From contig NZ_JACVOU010000002.1 of NCBI RefSeq assembly GCF_018882205.1, positions 186,001-250,000 on the forward strand: a stretch of DNA of 64,000 bases. Reading direction: 5' to 3'. A program made the translations under genes and the position numbers. The DNA comes from Polynucleobacter bastaniensis. Its GTDB lineage: Bacteria; Pseudomonadota; Gammaproteobacteria; Burkholderiales; Burkholderiaceae. Below are positions 18,028 to 26,961 of the stretch, piece after piece (position 1 is the stretch's first letter; every line of letters starts with the position of its first letter). The notes below the pieces were generated by a model. It worked only from the letters and a program-made list of their open reading frames with translations. It did no database searches and was not told where the DNA came from.

Positions 18028-19725
18028 CTACTTCTTAAATACCTGTTTTCCATTAACCCAGGTTTCATTCACCTCAATATCTCTAATTTTGTAGGCATCT
18101 GTTTTCATTGGATTCCGATCAACGATAGCGAAGTCAGCATATTTGCCTTCTTGAATCGATCCAATCTTATCATCCATCTTTAGTTGATAGGCGGCATCAA
18201 TCGTGATGGCCCTGAGAGCATTATTGATGGAAATCTTCTGACTTGGATTCAGCACCTTTTGGGGTGAGACTTGCCATAAGCGAGCAGCACCTTCTGAAGC
18301 GTACTTCAGAGGATGAATCGGTGAGACAGGTGAGTCGCTATGGTATGCAAAATGCATGCCTCTTTTGATTAAGCTGGCGCTAGGGTCAATTCGATCCGCT
18401 CTTTCTGGCCCAATGAGGTGATTATGAAACGCCTCACCCCAATAGTCAGTATGTCCAATGGTGAACCCAGGAACAACCCCAAGCTTTGCTGCTTTATCAA
18501 TCTGCGCTTCAGTTGCTACAGTGAAGTGCTCAATTCTTAACCTGGTTTTAGCATCAGCTGGTTTTGTGACCAACTTCGCAAAAACATTCAAAGTCTGTTC
18601 AATCGACTTATCGCCATTTGAGTGAACGGAAAGTTGCCAACCCTGATCAAATCTTGGCTTGGCGAGATCGTATAGCTCTTGCTCGGTAAAGTTGAGAGTA
18701 CCCGTATTACTTGTACCCGCTGGGTAGTCATATGGCCTACTCATTGCACCAGTCAGCCCTTGATTGGAGCCATCAGCCACAATTTTGACGCCGATTAATT
18801 TAAAGGTGTCATCACCTTGCCCTGGTTTGTACTTATTGTTTGTGGTTGGATATGCATTTGAATACATATAACCTCTCACCCGAACTGGAAGCTTGCCACT
18901 TTGGGTCATGGCATTAAACAAGGCATATTCTTTGTCAACGCCAAGGTACCCACCAACCGTGATTTCAGCTGAAGTGGTGACGCCCTTGCTCACCAGTCTC
19001 TGACCAACCTTGGCAACAGCTTTTTCAACTACCTCTTGTGTGGGCTGGGGCATCTTATCGAGGAATAAATAAAAAGCAGGTGATTCATACACCACACCAG
19101 TTAAGCGCCCTTTGCTATCTCTAAGTAACTTACCGCCCTTGGGATCTGGGCTGGAATCAGTTAATCCTGCCATTTCTAGGGCCTTATGATTCACGTAAGC
19201 AATATGCATACTTTGATTCATCACAAAGATAGGCTTAGTGGTGGATACCTGGTCTAGTATGTCCGCAGTTAATTCAGACATAAATGGTTCTGTTCTAGAT
19301 GGGTCAACGCCAAAGGCATTAATCCATTCACCATCTTTAAAGTTTTTACTATAGGCAGTCAGCTTCACCACCAAACTATCTAAGGTGTCATGGGGCATCG
19401 TGAAGTTGGAGAGATTAAGGAAAATCTCTTCTGAAAATGCGGTACCTATGATGTGTACGTGTGGCTCAACTAAACCAGGCATTAAGGTTTGCCCATTCAA
19501 ATTAACCAGCTTTGTACCCTGTCCTTGTAAAGTCTTGAGCTTAGCCAAAGAGCCGACCTTTAGAATTTTCCCACCCTGAACTGCTACAGCCTCTGCAGTA
19601 GCTTGTGACTTATTCATCGTGACAATATCGCCGCCATAAAAAATCATGTCTGCATCGCTTTTTGCAAAAACAAACGCGCATTGGAATATCAATAGGGTAG
19701 AAAGTAATTTTGTTGAAAATTTCAT
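18028..19725 (-). CDS. Exported metal-dependent amidohydrolase (YtcJ-like)
   Basis: Starting at ATG 19725 (AAGGAAG 5 nt upstream; an in-frame GTG at 19731 is weaker), the product has 565 residues. A Sec signal peptide ends at about FVFAKSDA. The mature part opens with the amidohydrolase strand MIFYGGDIVTMNKSQATAEA and has the metal motif PHVHI. IKIVADGSNQG-like, VHSNGD, LRIEHF and YHSDSP segments follow at family spacing. It belongs to the amidohydrolase_3 / YtcJ group, which includes deacetylases and imidase-like enzymes. A periplasmic site is inferred; the substrate is unknown. It is last in a leftward run after folA, with a 55-bp gap. Confidence 0.85.
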   Translation of the reverse strand: MKFSTKLLSTLLIFQCAFVFAKSDADMIFYGGDIVTMNKSQATAEAVAVQGGKILKVGSLAKLKTLQGQGTKLVNLNGQTLMPGLVEPHVHIIGTAFSEEIFLNLSNFTMPHDTLDSLVVKLTAYSKNFKDGEWINAFGVDPSRTEPFMSELTADILDQVSTTKPIFVMNQSMHIAYVNHKALEMAGLTDSSPDPKGGKLLRDSKGRLTGVVYESPAFYLFLDKMPQPTQEVVEKAVAKVGQRLVSKGVTTSAEITVGGYLGVDKEYALFNAMTQSGKLPVRVRGYMYSNAYPTTNNKYKPGQGDDTFKLIGVKIVADGSNQGLTGAMSRPYDYPAGTSNTGTLNFTEQELYDLAKPRFDQGWQLSVHSNGDKSIEQTLNVFAKLVTKPADAKTRLRIEHFTVATEAQIDKAAKLGVVPGFTIGHTDYWGEAFHNHLIGPERADRIDPSASLIKRGMHFAYHSDSPVSPIHPLKYASEGAARLWQVSPQKVLNPSQKISINNALRAITIDAAYQLKMDDKIGSIQEGKYADFAIVDRNPMKTDAYKIRDIEVNETWVNGKQVFKK

Positions 19726-19780
19726 GGACACTTCCTTTTAAAAACTGGTTTAAAGACAGGCGGTAGGTTGGGCGGTATCT

Positions 19781-20278
19781 TTATCTACGCTCAAGCGTAA
19801 TGAAACTGAATGTAATTTCACCTTCAGATGCTGGAGTACGTTCTACTTCTTTCCAATCGGATGGATTGGGAACTTCAAAGAAAGTGTCGCCACCCTCTAC
19901 ATCAATATTAATTTCGGTGATGAAAAGGCGATCTGCTTTGGGAAAGGCTTGAGTAAAGAGCTGCTCTCCACCAATCACAAAGACCCGCGGGAATTCACTC
20001 AAGGTGGCAAGTGCTGCGTCCAGAGAGTTCACTACTTCTGCACCTGTTAGTTGCAACTCATGATTACGACTCACCACAATATTGCGACGTCCTGGAAGAG
20101 GGCGGCCAATCGATTCCCAAGTCTTGCGACCCATGATGACAGGGTAGCCCATCGTTACCTTTTTGAAGAACTGCAGGTCAGCAGAAATCTTCCAAGGCAT
20201 TTGATTGTCTTTGCCAATCACGTGATCACGTGAGCGGGCAACAATCATAGAGATGGCAGTGTGCTTATTTGTGGTCAT
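19781..20278 (-). CDS. folA: Dihydrofolate reductase
   Basis: The 165-residue enzyme (from ATG 20278) has the chromosomal DHFR signature ISMIVARSRDHVIGKDNQMP followed by WKISADLQFFKKVTMGYPVI. The GRKTWESIGRPLPGRRNIVV segment near residue 50 and VIGGEQLFTQAF near 98 bind NADPH. It reduces dihydrofolate, the product of the thymidylate synthase encoded just upstream. An in-frame ATG at 20290 sits directly on the AAGGA ribosome site, so 20278, 12 nt downstream of it, is the better start. The gene follows the thyA stop by about 15 bp, so co-transcription is very likely. Confidence 0.95.
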   Translation of the reverse strand: MTTNKHTAISMIVARSRDHVIGKDNQMPWKISADLQFFKKVTMGYPVIMGRKTWESIGRPLPGRRNIVVSRNHELQLTGAEVVNSLDAALATLSEFPRVFVIGGEQLFTQAFPKADRLFITEINIDVEGGDTFFEVPNPSDWKEVERTPASEGEITFSFITLERR

Positions 20279-20293
20279 GGGTAATCTCATTCC

Positions 20294-21088
20294 TTAAACA
20301 GCTACAGGAGCTTTAATAGCAGGGTGGGATTCATAGCCAGTGATTTCAAAGTCTTCGAATTCATAATCAAAGATAGAGTCGGGCTTACGCACAATATTAA
20401 GCTTAGGTAGCGAGAAGAAGTCTCTCGAGAGTTGAAGATCAACTTGTTCCAAATGGTTGCTATAGAGGTGGCAGTCGCCACCAGTCCACACAAAGTCACC
20501 CACCTCTAAATTGCACTGCTGCGCCATCATGTGAGTCAGTAGGGCATAGCTAGCAATATTGAAGGGTACCCCCAAGAAGATATCCGCACTGCGTTGATAG
20601 AGTTGGCAAGATAGCTTGCCATCAGCAACATAAAACTGAAAGAAAGCGTGGCAAGGTGCCAAGGCCATACGAGGAATATCCGCCACATTCCAAGCAGAAA
20701 CAATAATGCGGCGAGAGTCTGGATTCTTTTTGAGGGTCTCTACAACTTCGGCGATCTGGTCAATATGTTGGCCATTCGGTGCAGGCCAAGAGCGCCACTG
20801 ATAGCCATAAATTGGACCTAGATCACCATCTGGTGCGGCCCATTCATTCCAAATAGAAACACCGCGCTCTTTAAGCCAGTTGTTATCGGTGCTACCTTTG
20901 AGGAACCAAAGTAATTCCAAGATGATGGACTTGAGGTGCAACTTCTTAGTCGTGACCATCGGAAAGCCCTCAGCCAGATTAAAGCGCATCTGGTGGCCGA
21001 AGATGGAGATAGTGCCGGTACCGGTTCTATCAGATTTTTGGACGCCCTTTTCAAGGACTTCCTTCATGAGATTGTGATATTGACGCAT
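20294..21088 (-). CDS. thyA: Thymidylate synthase (ThyA type)
   Basis: The 264-residue length equals E. coli ThyA. The catalytic Cys is C146 in [14 protein letters not shown]. Other signatures are [18 protein letters not shown] near residues 19-36, [12 protein letters not shown] near 91-102 and [20 protein letters not shown] at about 165-184. It methylates dUMP with methylene-tetrahydrofolate, giving dTMP and dihydrofolate. thyA-folA pairing is a standard arrangement. The run continues upstream with the ferredoxin reductase gene, 38 bp away. Confidence 0.98.
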   Translation of the reverse strand: MRQYHNLMKEVLEKGVQKSDRTGTGTISIFGHQMRFNLAEGFPMVTTKKLHLKSIILELLWFLKGSTDNNWLKERGVSIWNEWAAPDGDLGPIYGYQWRSWPAPNGQHIDQIAEVVETLKKNPDSRRIIVSAWNVADIPRMALAPCHAFFQFYVADGKLSCQLYQRSADIFLGVPFNIASYALLTHMMAQQCNLEVGDFVWTGGDCHLYSNHLEQVDLQLSRDFFSLPKLNIVRKPDSIFDYEFEDFEITGYESHPAIKAPVAV

Positions 21089-21126
21089 AGGTTTACTCAG
21101 TCAAAGAATTCAGTGATATTAAGAGC

Positions 21127-22170
21127 TTACTCGAATGTCGATGGGCTGACTCCAAGCGCTTTATGAAGCTTTGGGGAGGTGGTGGTGTATTGGAGTTGAA
21201 TCTGCTTTTCGGGGGCCAGATAGGCGGCTGCAGCAAAGGCCGCTAAGGCTGCCTCATGAAAGCCCGACAAAATCAGTTTTTTCTTGCCTGGGTAGATGTT
21301 GATATCCCCCACAGCGTAGATGCCAGTAGTGCTAGTCTGAAAGCAGGCGGTATCCACAGTAACTTGCTTGCGGTCGATATCTAAGCCCCAGTCAGCAATT
21401 GGGCCTAATTTAGGGGAGAGCCCATAAAACAATAAGAGTGCATCTAATGCAATCATCTGAACTTCGCCATCAATATTGGTAACGGCAATTTCAGTAAGCT
21501 TGTCATCAGAGGATTCAAGGCCTGTAATTTGCCCGATGATGAGTTGCATCGTGCCAGCAGCACAAAGAGTGCGCATCTTGGCAACGGATTGAGGGGCTGC
21601 TTTGAATTCATCTCGGCGATGTATGAGTGTCACACTGGCTGCTTGATCTGCAAAATGCAATGCCCAATCTAAGGCAGAATCTCCGCCACCACAAATCACC
21701 ATGCGCTTGCCAGCAAATTGTCCAGGATTTCTGACGCGATAGAAAACTTGTTTATCGACAAAAGCCTCGATGCCATTTAGATTGAGTGTGCGTGGCTGAA
21801 ATGCACCAACGCCAGCAGCGACAAAAACAGCCTTGCTCAAAAATTGCTGGTCTTGGGATGTGCGAATCAGAAAGCGACCATCAGCCTGCTTCTCAAGGGT
21901 AGAGACCTCTTGATTTAAGTGAAACTGTGGTTTGAATGGCTCAATTTGTTTTAGAAGATTGCTAACCAGCTCACGACCAGTGCAAACCGGAATTGCTGGA
22001 ATGTCATAGATCGGTTTATCTGGATAAAGCTCGGTACATTGACCACCTACTTCAGGCAATGAATCAATGACGTGCGCTTTAATTTCCAGGAGACCAAGTT
22101 CGAAGACTTGGAAGAGCCCCACCGGACCGGCGCCAATAATGACTGCATCGGTTTCAATGGGGGAGTGCAA
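21127..22170 (-). CDS. Ferredoxin-NADP reductase, thioredoxin-reductase-like type
   Basis: The 347-residue flavoprotein has the N-terminal FAD motif [19 protein letters not shown] (~residues 10-28), the conserved [20 protein letters not shown] (~41-60), a second Rossmann motif [20 protein letters not shown] (~157-176) and the end motif [18 protein letters not shown] (~287-304). It lacks the CxxC redox pair of thioredoxin reductases. That fits the YumC-type FNR that moves electrons between NADP(H) and ferredoxin. The ferredoxin gene ends 1 nt upstream, making a direct functional pair. Confidence 0.92.
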   Translation of the reverse strand: MHSPIETDAVIIGAGPVGLFQVFELGLLEIKAHVIDSLPEVGGQCTELYPDKPIYDIPAIPVCTGRELVSNLLKQIEPFKPQFHLNQEVSTLEKQADGRFLIRTSQDQQFLSKAVFVAAGVGAFQPRTLNLNGIEAFVDKQVFYRVRNPGQFAGKRMVICGGGDSALDWALHFADQAASVTLIHRRDEFKAAPQSVAKMRTLCAAGTMQLIIGQITGLESSDDKLTEIAVTNIDGEVQMIALDALLLFYGLSPKLGPIADWGLDIDRKQVTVDTACFQTSTTGIYAVGDINIYPGKKKLILSGFHEAALAAFAAAAYLAPEKQIQLQYTTTSPKLHKALGVSPSTFE

Positions 22171-22171
22171 T

Positions 22172-22495
22172 TTACTTTACCAGCTGATCAATTTTGTTTT
22201 TAACGTCTTTCCACTCATCCGCATCTGGAAGGGCTGCTTTGGATTTGGTGATAGATGTCCAGCCTGGGGAAAGATCTGCATTTAGTTTGATGAAAGACTG
22301 TTGATCTCCCGGTACATCATCTTCCGCATAAATTGCATTGACTGGACATTCTGGTACGCAGACTGCGCAATCGATACATTCATCAGGATCAATCACTAAA
22401 AAGTTAGGGCCTTCGCGAAAACAATCGACTGGGCAGACATCAACGCAATCAGTGTATTTACAGCGGATACAAGCTTCGGTAACAACGTAAGTCAT
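22172..22495 (-). CDS. fdxA: 7Fe-8S ferredoxin FdxA
   Basis: The 107-residue protein has [18 protein letters not shown] near residues 9-26 and [19 protein letters not shown] near 40-58. These hold the Cys sets for one [3Fe-4S] and one [4Fe-4S] cluster. The C-terminal tail ([20 protein letters not shown]) is typical of the proteobacterial FdxA group. It probably works with the reductase encoded directly downstream. No Shine-Dalgarno is visible before the ATG; the region upstream holds a TAAAAT at 22547-22552 (minus strand) as a possible -10. Confidence 0.96.
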   Translation of the reverse strand: MTYVVTEACIRCKYTDCVDVCPVDCFREGPNFLVIDPDECIDCAVCVPECPVNAIYAEDDVPGDQQSFIKLNADLSPGWTSITKSKAALPDADEWKDVKNKIDQLVK

Positions 22496-22617
22496 GATGA
22501 TTTGGAGGTTAAGAGCCCAAAATGGACTGCAGTTTGTAAAAACTCAATTTTAGCCGAAATAGCCTTTCTTTTAAGCAAACCTCATATTTTTCCATTAGGC
22601 CAAGCCTCTTTAGTTGA

Positions 22618-22645
22618 TTTTTGAGGATTCGAAATATCCTATAAT
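22618..22645 (+). promoter_or_regulatory. Possible sigma70 promoter of the PanE-like gene
   Basis: A perfect TATAAT lies at 22640-22645, with TTTTTG at 22618-22623 and a 16-bp spacer. It is 29 bp before the ATG at 22674. The -10 is good and the -35 is poor. Confidence 0.45.
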
Positions 22646-22673
22646 TTTTAATTCATAAAAAGGGCGTTTCCTC

Positions 22674-23588
22674 ATGAAAATATTGATTGTTGGTGCTGGG
22701 GGTATTGGTGGCTTTTTTGGCGCCAAACTACATCAATCGGGTGCGAATGTTACCTTCTTGCTGAGAGAACAGCGCCAACAGCTTATTCAGAAACAAGGCT
22801 TGACGGTTGAGACTCCGAGAGGGAGCTTTACCATTCGCCCAGCAACGGTTCTAGCTAGCCAATTAGAGCCTATATATGATCTAATTATTTTGGCTTGCAA
22901 AGCCTTTGATTTAAAGGATGCGCTTGGTTCAATCATCAAGGCAAGCTCAAAAGGAGTCATCCTGCCATTTTTAAATGGTTTCACCCATCTTGATACCCTG
23001 GATCGCCATTTTGGCAGGGAGCGGGTCATGGGCGGTGTCGCCCACATTGGTGCCACCATTTCCGAATCAGGCGCTATCAAACAATTGACGGAATTAAATT
23101 CGTTAACGATTGGCCCCAGAACGCTGGGGCAAGAAGCCTTGTGTCAGACATTTTTTGCCCTCTGCAAAAAAGCGGATTTTGATTCTTTTTACAAGGAAAA
23201 TATTGAGCAAGCTCTGTGGGATAAATGGACTTTCCTAGCAACTCTCGCAGGCATGACAACAATCTGTCGCGGTTCGGTTGGGGATATCGTAGCAACTCCT
23301 TACGGCAAGGATCTCGGCGAGAAAATGTTTGCTGAATGCTGCGCCATTGCTGCAAGCCAAGGGCGACCAATTGATGGATCTACGCAATCAATTTCTCAAG
23401 ATATTCTCGTCAAGGAGGGGTCGCCTTTTACGGCTTCAATGTTGAGAGATTTGCTTGCGGGCAAGAGAGATGAGCACGAGCATATCTTGGGGGATTTGAT
23501 TAGTTTTGCTAATTTGAGCTCTATAGACTGCCCTCTATTAAAAATTACTCATACCCATATGGCGGTAGAGAGCAAAGGAAGGATTTGA
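22674..23588 (+). CDS. Ketopantoate reductase family protein (PanE/ApbA-like)
   Basis: The 304-residue product opens with the NADP motif ILIVGAGGIGGFFGAKLHQS. ILACKAFDLKDAL is near residue 72, LPFLNGFTHLDTL near 99-111 and KWTFLATLAGMTTICRGSVG near 182-201. The Lys of KWTFL corresponds to the catalytic Lys of PanE. It would reduce a 2-oxo acid such as ketopantoate to the 2-hydroxy acid with NADPH. Several PanE paralogues exist in these bacteria, so the exact substrate is open. It stands alone on this strand between fdxA and an unrecognised gene. Confidence 0.85.
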   Translation: MKILIVGAGGIGGFFGAKLHQSGANVTFLLREQRQQLIQKQGLTVETPRGSFTIRPATVLASQLEPIYDLIILACKAFDLKDALGSIIKASSKGVILPFLNGFTHLDTLDRHFGRERVMGGVAHIGATISESGAIKQLTELNSLTIGPRTLGQEALCQTFFALCKKADFDSFYKENIEQALWDKWTFLATLAGMTTICRGSVGDIVATPYGKDLGEKMFAECCAIAASQGRPIDGSTQSISQDILVKEGSPFTASMLRDLLAGKRDEHEHILGDLISFANLSSIDCPLLKITHTHMAVESKGRI

Positions 23589-23687
23589 GCAGGGCTTTCC
23601 CTAGGGCTTTACATGTTCAGAGAGAAAGCCTAATTGATTACACTTTATGAATAGTCATTAATAGAATCTACAAAGAAAGAACAGAAC

Positions 23688-24227
23688 ATGGAAGAGTATC
23701 GGCTGAAGATCGATAAAACAGAAAAACCATTATTGATCATTGATTACACTTTTGGGGGAGACCGCAATCTGGAGTTAATGAAATCAACAAACCTGCCTAC
23801 TGGCTTGCAAAATGCTAAGGTAAAGACTGAGTTTGATTTGGCGTATGCATGGAGTGATTTTGCACGTAAGTATCTGGAGAAAACAAAAGAGATTGCAGCA
23901 ACCCCTATTTGCTGGCAAGGACACTATGATCAGCTTGGTAGGGTGATGCTTGAAATGATGCGTTTAAGTAGGGATAGACAAGAACTGGTAAATCAAGATG
24001 GCGTTTACGACATTATTCCCAACCTAGAGGAAATCCCGTTTGTTAGTAAGCCCTCTCGCCTTGAAGACAAGATGTTTTGCCGTATCTGGCTTTCTTTAAT
24101 TCGTCATCCTGCCTTTATTGAGATGGAGTTAGATGAGGATGAGTTGGCATCATTCAACTACTGGCAAGGTTTATTTACAGTTGCTTTGGGCAAGACGAAT
24201 AGTGAGCTACTGAATCAGATGACTTAA
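23688..24227 (+). CDS. Unrecognised 179-residue cytoplasmic protein
   Basis: I do not recognise this gene. It encodes an acidic, soluble protein with no signal peptide and no membrane segment. The N-terminal half has IDKTEKPLLIIDYTFGGDRN and the centre PICWQGHYDQLGRVMLEMMR. The C-terminal half has RLEDKMFCRIWLSLIRHPAF and ends NYWQGLFTVALGKTNSELL. The aromatic and Cys positions look constrained, and codon use resembles its neighbours, so it seems a real gene. A purine-rich AAAGAA precedes the ATG and a clear terminator follows. It appears monocistronic. Confidence 0.75.
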   Translation: MEEYRLKIDKTEKPLLIIDYTFGGDRNLELMKSTNLPTGLQNAKVKTEFDLAYAWSDFARKYLEKTKEIAATPICWQGHYDQLGRVMLEMMRLSRDRQELVNQDGVYDIIPNLEEIPFVSKPSRLEDKMFCRIWLSLIRHPAFIEMELDEDELASFNYWQGLFTVALGKTNSELLNQMT

Positions 24228-24246
24228 AGTGGTTGGTATGGGATAA

Positions 24247-24274
24247 AAAAAGCGCTCCGTTAAGAGCGCTTTTT
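24247..24274. terminator. Bidirectional intrinsic terminator
   Basis: AAAAAGCGCTC and GAGCGCTTTTT form an 11-bp stem with a CGTTAA-type loop, followed by more T residues. It lies between the unrecognised gene and the convergent dctM. Confidence 0.9.
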
Positions 24275-24299
24275 CTTTTAGCAAAACTGCCTAGTCTCA

Positions 24300-26174
24300 T
24301 TAACCTCCGTAGAGGAACTTCGGTAGCCACAATGTCATGCCTGGCCAAGCATACATAAAGACCATGCATGCAATAACGATAAACATATAAGGCATCATGC
24401 CTGCAAAAATCTGATTGAGCGTAACGCCTGGTGGCGAGACTCCCTTGAGATAGAAGGCAGACATCGCAACGGGTGGTGACAAGAATGCTGCTTGCAAGTT
24501 CACAAAGACCAAGGTACCCCACAAGAGTGGATCGATGTTGAAGTGAGTCAACAAAGGTAAGAAGATCGGCACGAATATCACAATAATTTCTGTCCACTCC
24601 AAAGGCCATCCTAGGAAGAAGATGATCGCTTGAGAGAGCAGCATAAATTGGATTGGCGTTAGTTCTAACATCAGCACCCATTTCTCAATGAGTGTTTGAC
24701 CACCCAAAATGGTAAATACAGCAGAGAAGAGCGCTGAGCCTACGAACAGCCAGCACACCATCGATGTGGTCTTGGCTGTCAAGAAAACTGCTTGCTTGGT
24801 GCGATCAAAGTTTAAGGTGCCAGCTTGAAATGCCAGAATAAAAGCACCTAATGCACCTACTGCGGCAGATTCAGTGGCGGTAGTAATGCCTAATAGGATG
24901 ACGGCCAGCACTAAGAGTGTCAGAACACCTAATGGCATCACAGATTCAATTAGTAGCTTAAGAATCTCAAACTGTTCCTCATCTAACTTAATGTAGTAAT
25001 AGATGAGCAATAGGCCGAAGAGGATGCAGGTCAAGCCAAAATAAAGCTCGAAGTTCTCTGGCGGTCCTACGGCTGCCTCTGAAGCGGCATCTGCTGATGG
25101 AGCATCTCCGGCAGCGGCATCTATTGCAACCAATGGAGCATCATCTTCAGGCTCTTTAGATTTAATGTTGTTAGAGGTAGCATCAAGCGATACGAGAGCT
25201 TCTTCAACAGGTTCTGCAACGCTTGTAGATGCTTTAGCAACTTGAGTCGCTACTGGAACATTGAGTGCATCTCTTTCATTTTGTTGATGAATGATGACAT
25301 ACCACCATACTCCCCACATCGTGACTGCAATCAAGATCAATGGGGCCAGAGCTGCCAATACATTTTTGATAATTTTTCCAAATGAAAGTCTGGAGTCAAG
25401 AGGTGCATTTAACAATTTACCTGGCGAGAAGAGGGCCTTAAATGTGGCTACCAACATATTGCTGGAATAGTGCTCACGTAAAAAATGAATAGGCGCAGGA
25501 ACTGGGACTATCAATTGCTCTGGTGCAAGCTTAGGCGCAACTTTGGGATTAATTAAGGCCCAAGCAATGATATAAACCAAATACAAAAAGGCAAGGAAAA
25601 ATCCTGGCACCATGGCAGCAGCATAGAGTTTGACAACGGATTGGCCAGCTACTGCTGCGTACACAATAATCATGACCGAAGGCGGAATCAAAATGCCTAA
25701 GGTGCCACCAGCGGTAATAACGCCAGCAGCTAGTCGCGTATCGTAACCCGCATTAAGCATCGGTTTCATGGCAATCACACCCATGAGAACAACGACGGCA
25801 CCAACGAGACCGCTTGCAATACCCCAGAAGGTACAAACAATTAGAGTAGCTACAGCCAAAGAGGCTGGCAGTCGACGGAATGCTAGCTGAATGCTGTAGA
25901 ACATCTTATCTACCAGCGCCCCTCGTTCCATCACATATCCCATTAATACAAAGAGCGGAATGGATAAGAGGACATCATTCGTCATACCTCCGAAAGTTCT
26001 TTGCACCATCAGAGTAAACACTTTATTTGCAGTCCAGTTTTGCGATGGGTCGTAAAAGGCTGCAAAACCAAACATCATGCCCAAACCCATTAGGGTAAAG
26101 GCGGTTGGGAAGCCCAGCATAATTACAACAATAATCAAGCTGAGCATAACTAGGCCAAGAATCGGATCACTCAT
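24300..26174 (-). CDS. dctM: TRAP transporter large permease DctM with long central insertion
   Basis: I chose ATG 26174 (MSDPILGLVMLSLII), which overlaps the dctQ stop by 8 nt; longer frames run into dctQ. The protein is 624 residues against about 425 for a typical DctM. Standard features are GFPTAFTLMGLGMM (~21-34), SIPLFVLMGYVMERG (~71-85), GTLGILIPPSVMIIVYA (~158-174) and ESAAVGALGAFILA (~435-448). The extra part is about residues 225-405. It has two added hydrophobic segments (~277-296 and ~377-396) around an acidic Ala/Glu/Asp-rich linker (~300-372). DctM is the ion-coupled transport channel of the complex. Confidence 0.93.
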   Translation of the reverse strand: MSDPILGLVMLSLIIVVIMLGFPTAFTLMGLGMMFGFAAFYDPSQNWTANKVFTLMVQRTFGGMTNDVLLSIPLFVLMGYVMERGALVDKMFYSIQLAFRRLPASLAVATLIVCTFWGIASGLVGAVVVLMGVIAMKPMLNAGYDTRLAAGVITAGGTLGILIPPSVMIIVYAAVAGQSVVKLYAAAMVPGFFLAFLYLVYIIAWALINPKVAPKLAPEQLIVPVPAPIHFLREHYSSNMLVATFKALFSPGKLLNAPLDSRLSFGKIIKNVLAALAPLILIAVTMWGVWWYVIIHQQNERDALNVPVATQVAKASTSVAEPVEEALVSLDATSNNIKSKEPEDDAPLVAIDAAAGDAPSADAASEAAVGPPENFELYFGLTCILFGLLLIYYYIKLDEEQFEILKLLIESVMPLGVLTLLVLAVILLGITTATESAAVGALGAFILAFQAGTLNFDRTKQAVFLTAKTTSMVCWLFVGSALFSAVFTILGGQTLIEKWVLMLELTPIQFMLLSQAIIFFLGWPLEWTEIIVIFVPIFLPLLTHFNIDPLLWGTLVFVNLQAAFLSPPVAMSAFYLKGVSPPGVTLNQIFAGMMPYMFIVIACMVFMYAWPGMTLWLPKFLYGG

Positions 26175-26835
26175 GATTTTTCTCTTTAGTTTGTCCAATA
26201 CGATGATGAGCTGCTTCATCGATGGATTTAGCATTTTTGATTGCTTGTTGACGAGACTCTTCATCAACGTGAGTAGAGGCAGCCAATTGCTGTTCAACCA
26301 CGTCAATTTCTGCGGCATCTTTTAAGCGTGCTGGCCATTCACCAGTTTTAAGGCAAACAATACAACGTAAAATTTCAACAATGCCTTGAAGCAGGACAAA
26401 TGCTCCTGCAACCGGAATAATAGTTTTAAACGGATAGAGCGGCGGGCCGTTGGCAATCTGGGTAGTGTGCTCGCCTATGCGCCAAGATTCTGCAGCATAG
26501 GTATAGCCTGCATAAACCAAGGCAGTGATTCCTGGCAGGAAAAAAGTGATGTATAAAATCAAATCCAGGGTTGCCTGCGTCCGAGGCTTCATCGATCCGT
26601 AAAGAAAGTCGCCGCGAACGTGCCCATTTTGTGCCAAGGTATAAGCCCCACACATCATGAAGAGTGTACCGTAGGCCATCACGGATAACTCACCAATCCA
26701 AGCTGATGGAGAATTAAATGCATAGCGCCTCACCACGTCGGTGACCACCATGAGCATCAATACAACGACAAGCCATGCAGCCGCTTTACCAATAAAAGTA
26801 CTAATTTCATCTACAGTTAACATGAATTTATTCAT
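26167..26835 (-). CDS. dctQ: TRAP transporter small permease DctQ
   Basis: The 222-residue protein has four hydrophobic segments at about residues 13-35, 49-66, 87-110 and 131-153. This is the DctQ pattern, with YAFNSPSAWIGELSVMAYG near 38-56 characteristic. A soluble, charged C-terminal tail of about 65 residues follows, longer than usual. GGAG lies 8 nt before the ATG. The start codon sits inside a small inverted repeat (26822-26837). The stop overlaps the dctM start, so DctQ and DctM are translationally coupled. Confidence 0.93.
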   Translation of the reverse strand: MNKFMLTVDEISTFIGKAAAWLVVVLMLMVVTDVVRRYAFNSPSAWIGELSVMAYGTLFMMCGAYTLAQNGHVRGDFLYGSMKPRTQATLDLILYITFFLPGITALVYAGYTYAAESWRIGEHTTQIANGPPLYPFKTIIPVAGAFVLLQGIVEILRCIVCLKTGEWPARLKDAAEIDVVEQQLAASTHVDEESRQQAIKNAKSIDEAAHHRIGQTKEKNHE

Positions 26836-26877
26836 GTACTAATCTCCTAAGATAATTCTGTAATTCTTAACGCCACT

Positions 26878-26908
26878 AAAAAAAACCGGACGGTGATGCC
26901 GTCCGGTT
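26878..26908 (-). terminator. Intercistronic terminator between dctP and dctQ
   Basis: On the minus strand a 10-bp perfect stem (AACCGGACGG against CCGTCCGGTT, 26884-26908, 5-nt loop) is followed by a run of U. It begins 53 bp after the dctP stop and lies 49 bp before the dctQ start. It should end most transcripts after dctP and let a fraction read through. Confidence 0.9.
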
Positions 26909-26961
26909 CAGATGCGCATGCTGCCACATTATTGCGTTAGCTTTTAGCGCTTTAAAGGCGT

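Noticed and set aside
24175..24681. 168-codon frame antisense/out of frame to dctM
   Set aside because: It crosses the bidirectional terminator and overlaps two real genes.
26175..26318. Extra 48 codons in front of DctM
   Set aside because: This stretch is the dctQ 3' end in another frame; ATG 26174 has the usual permease overlap and a hydrophobic start.
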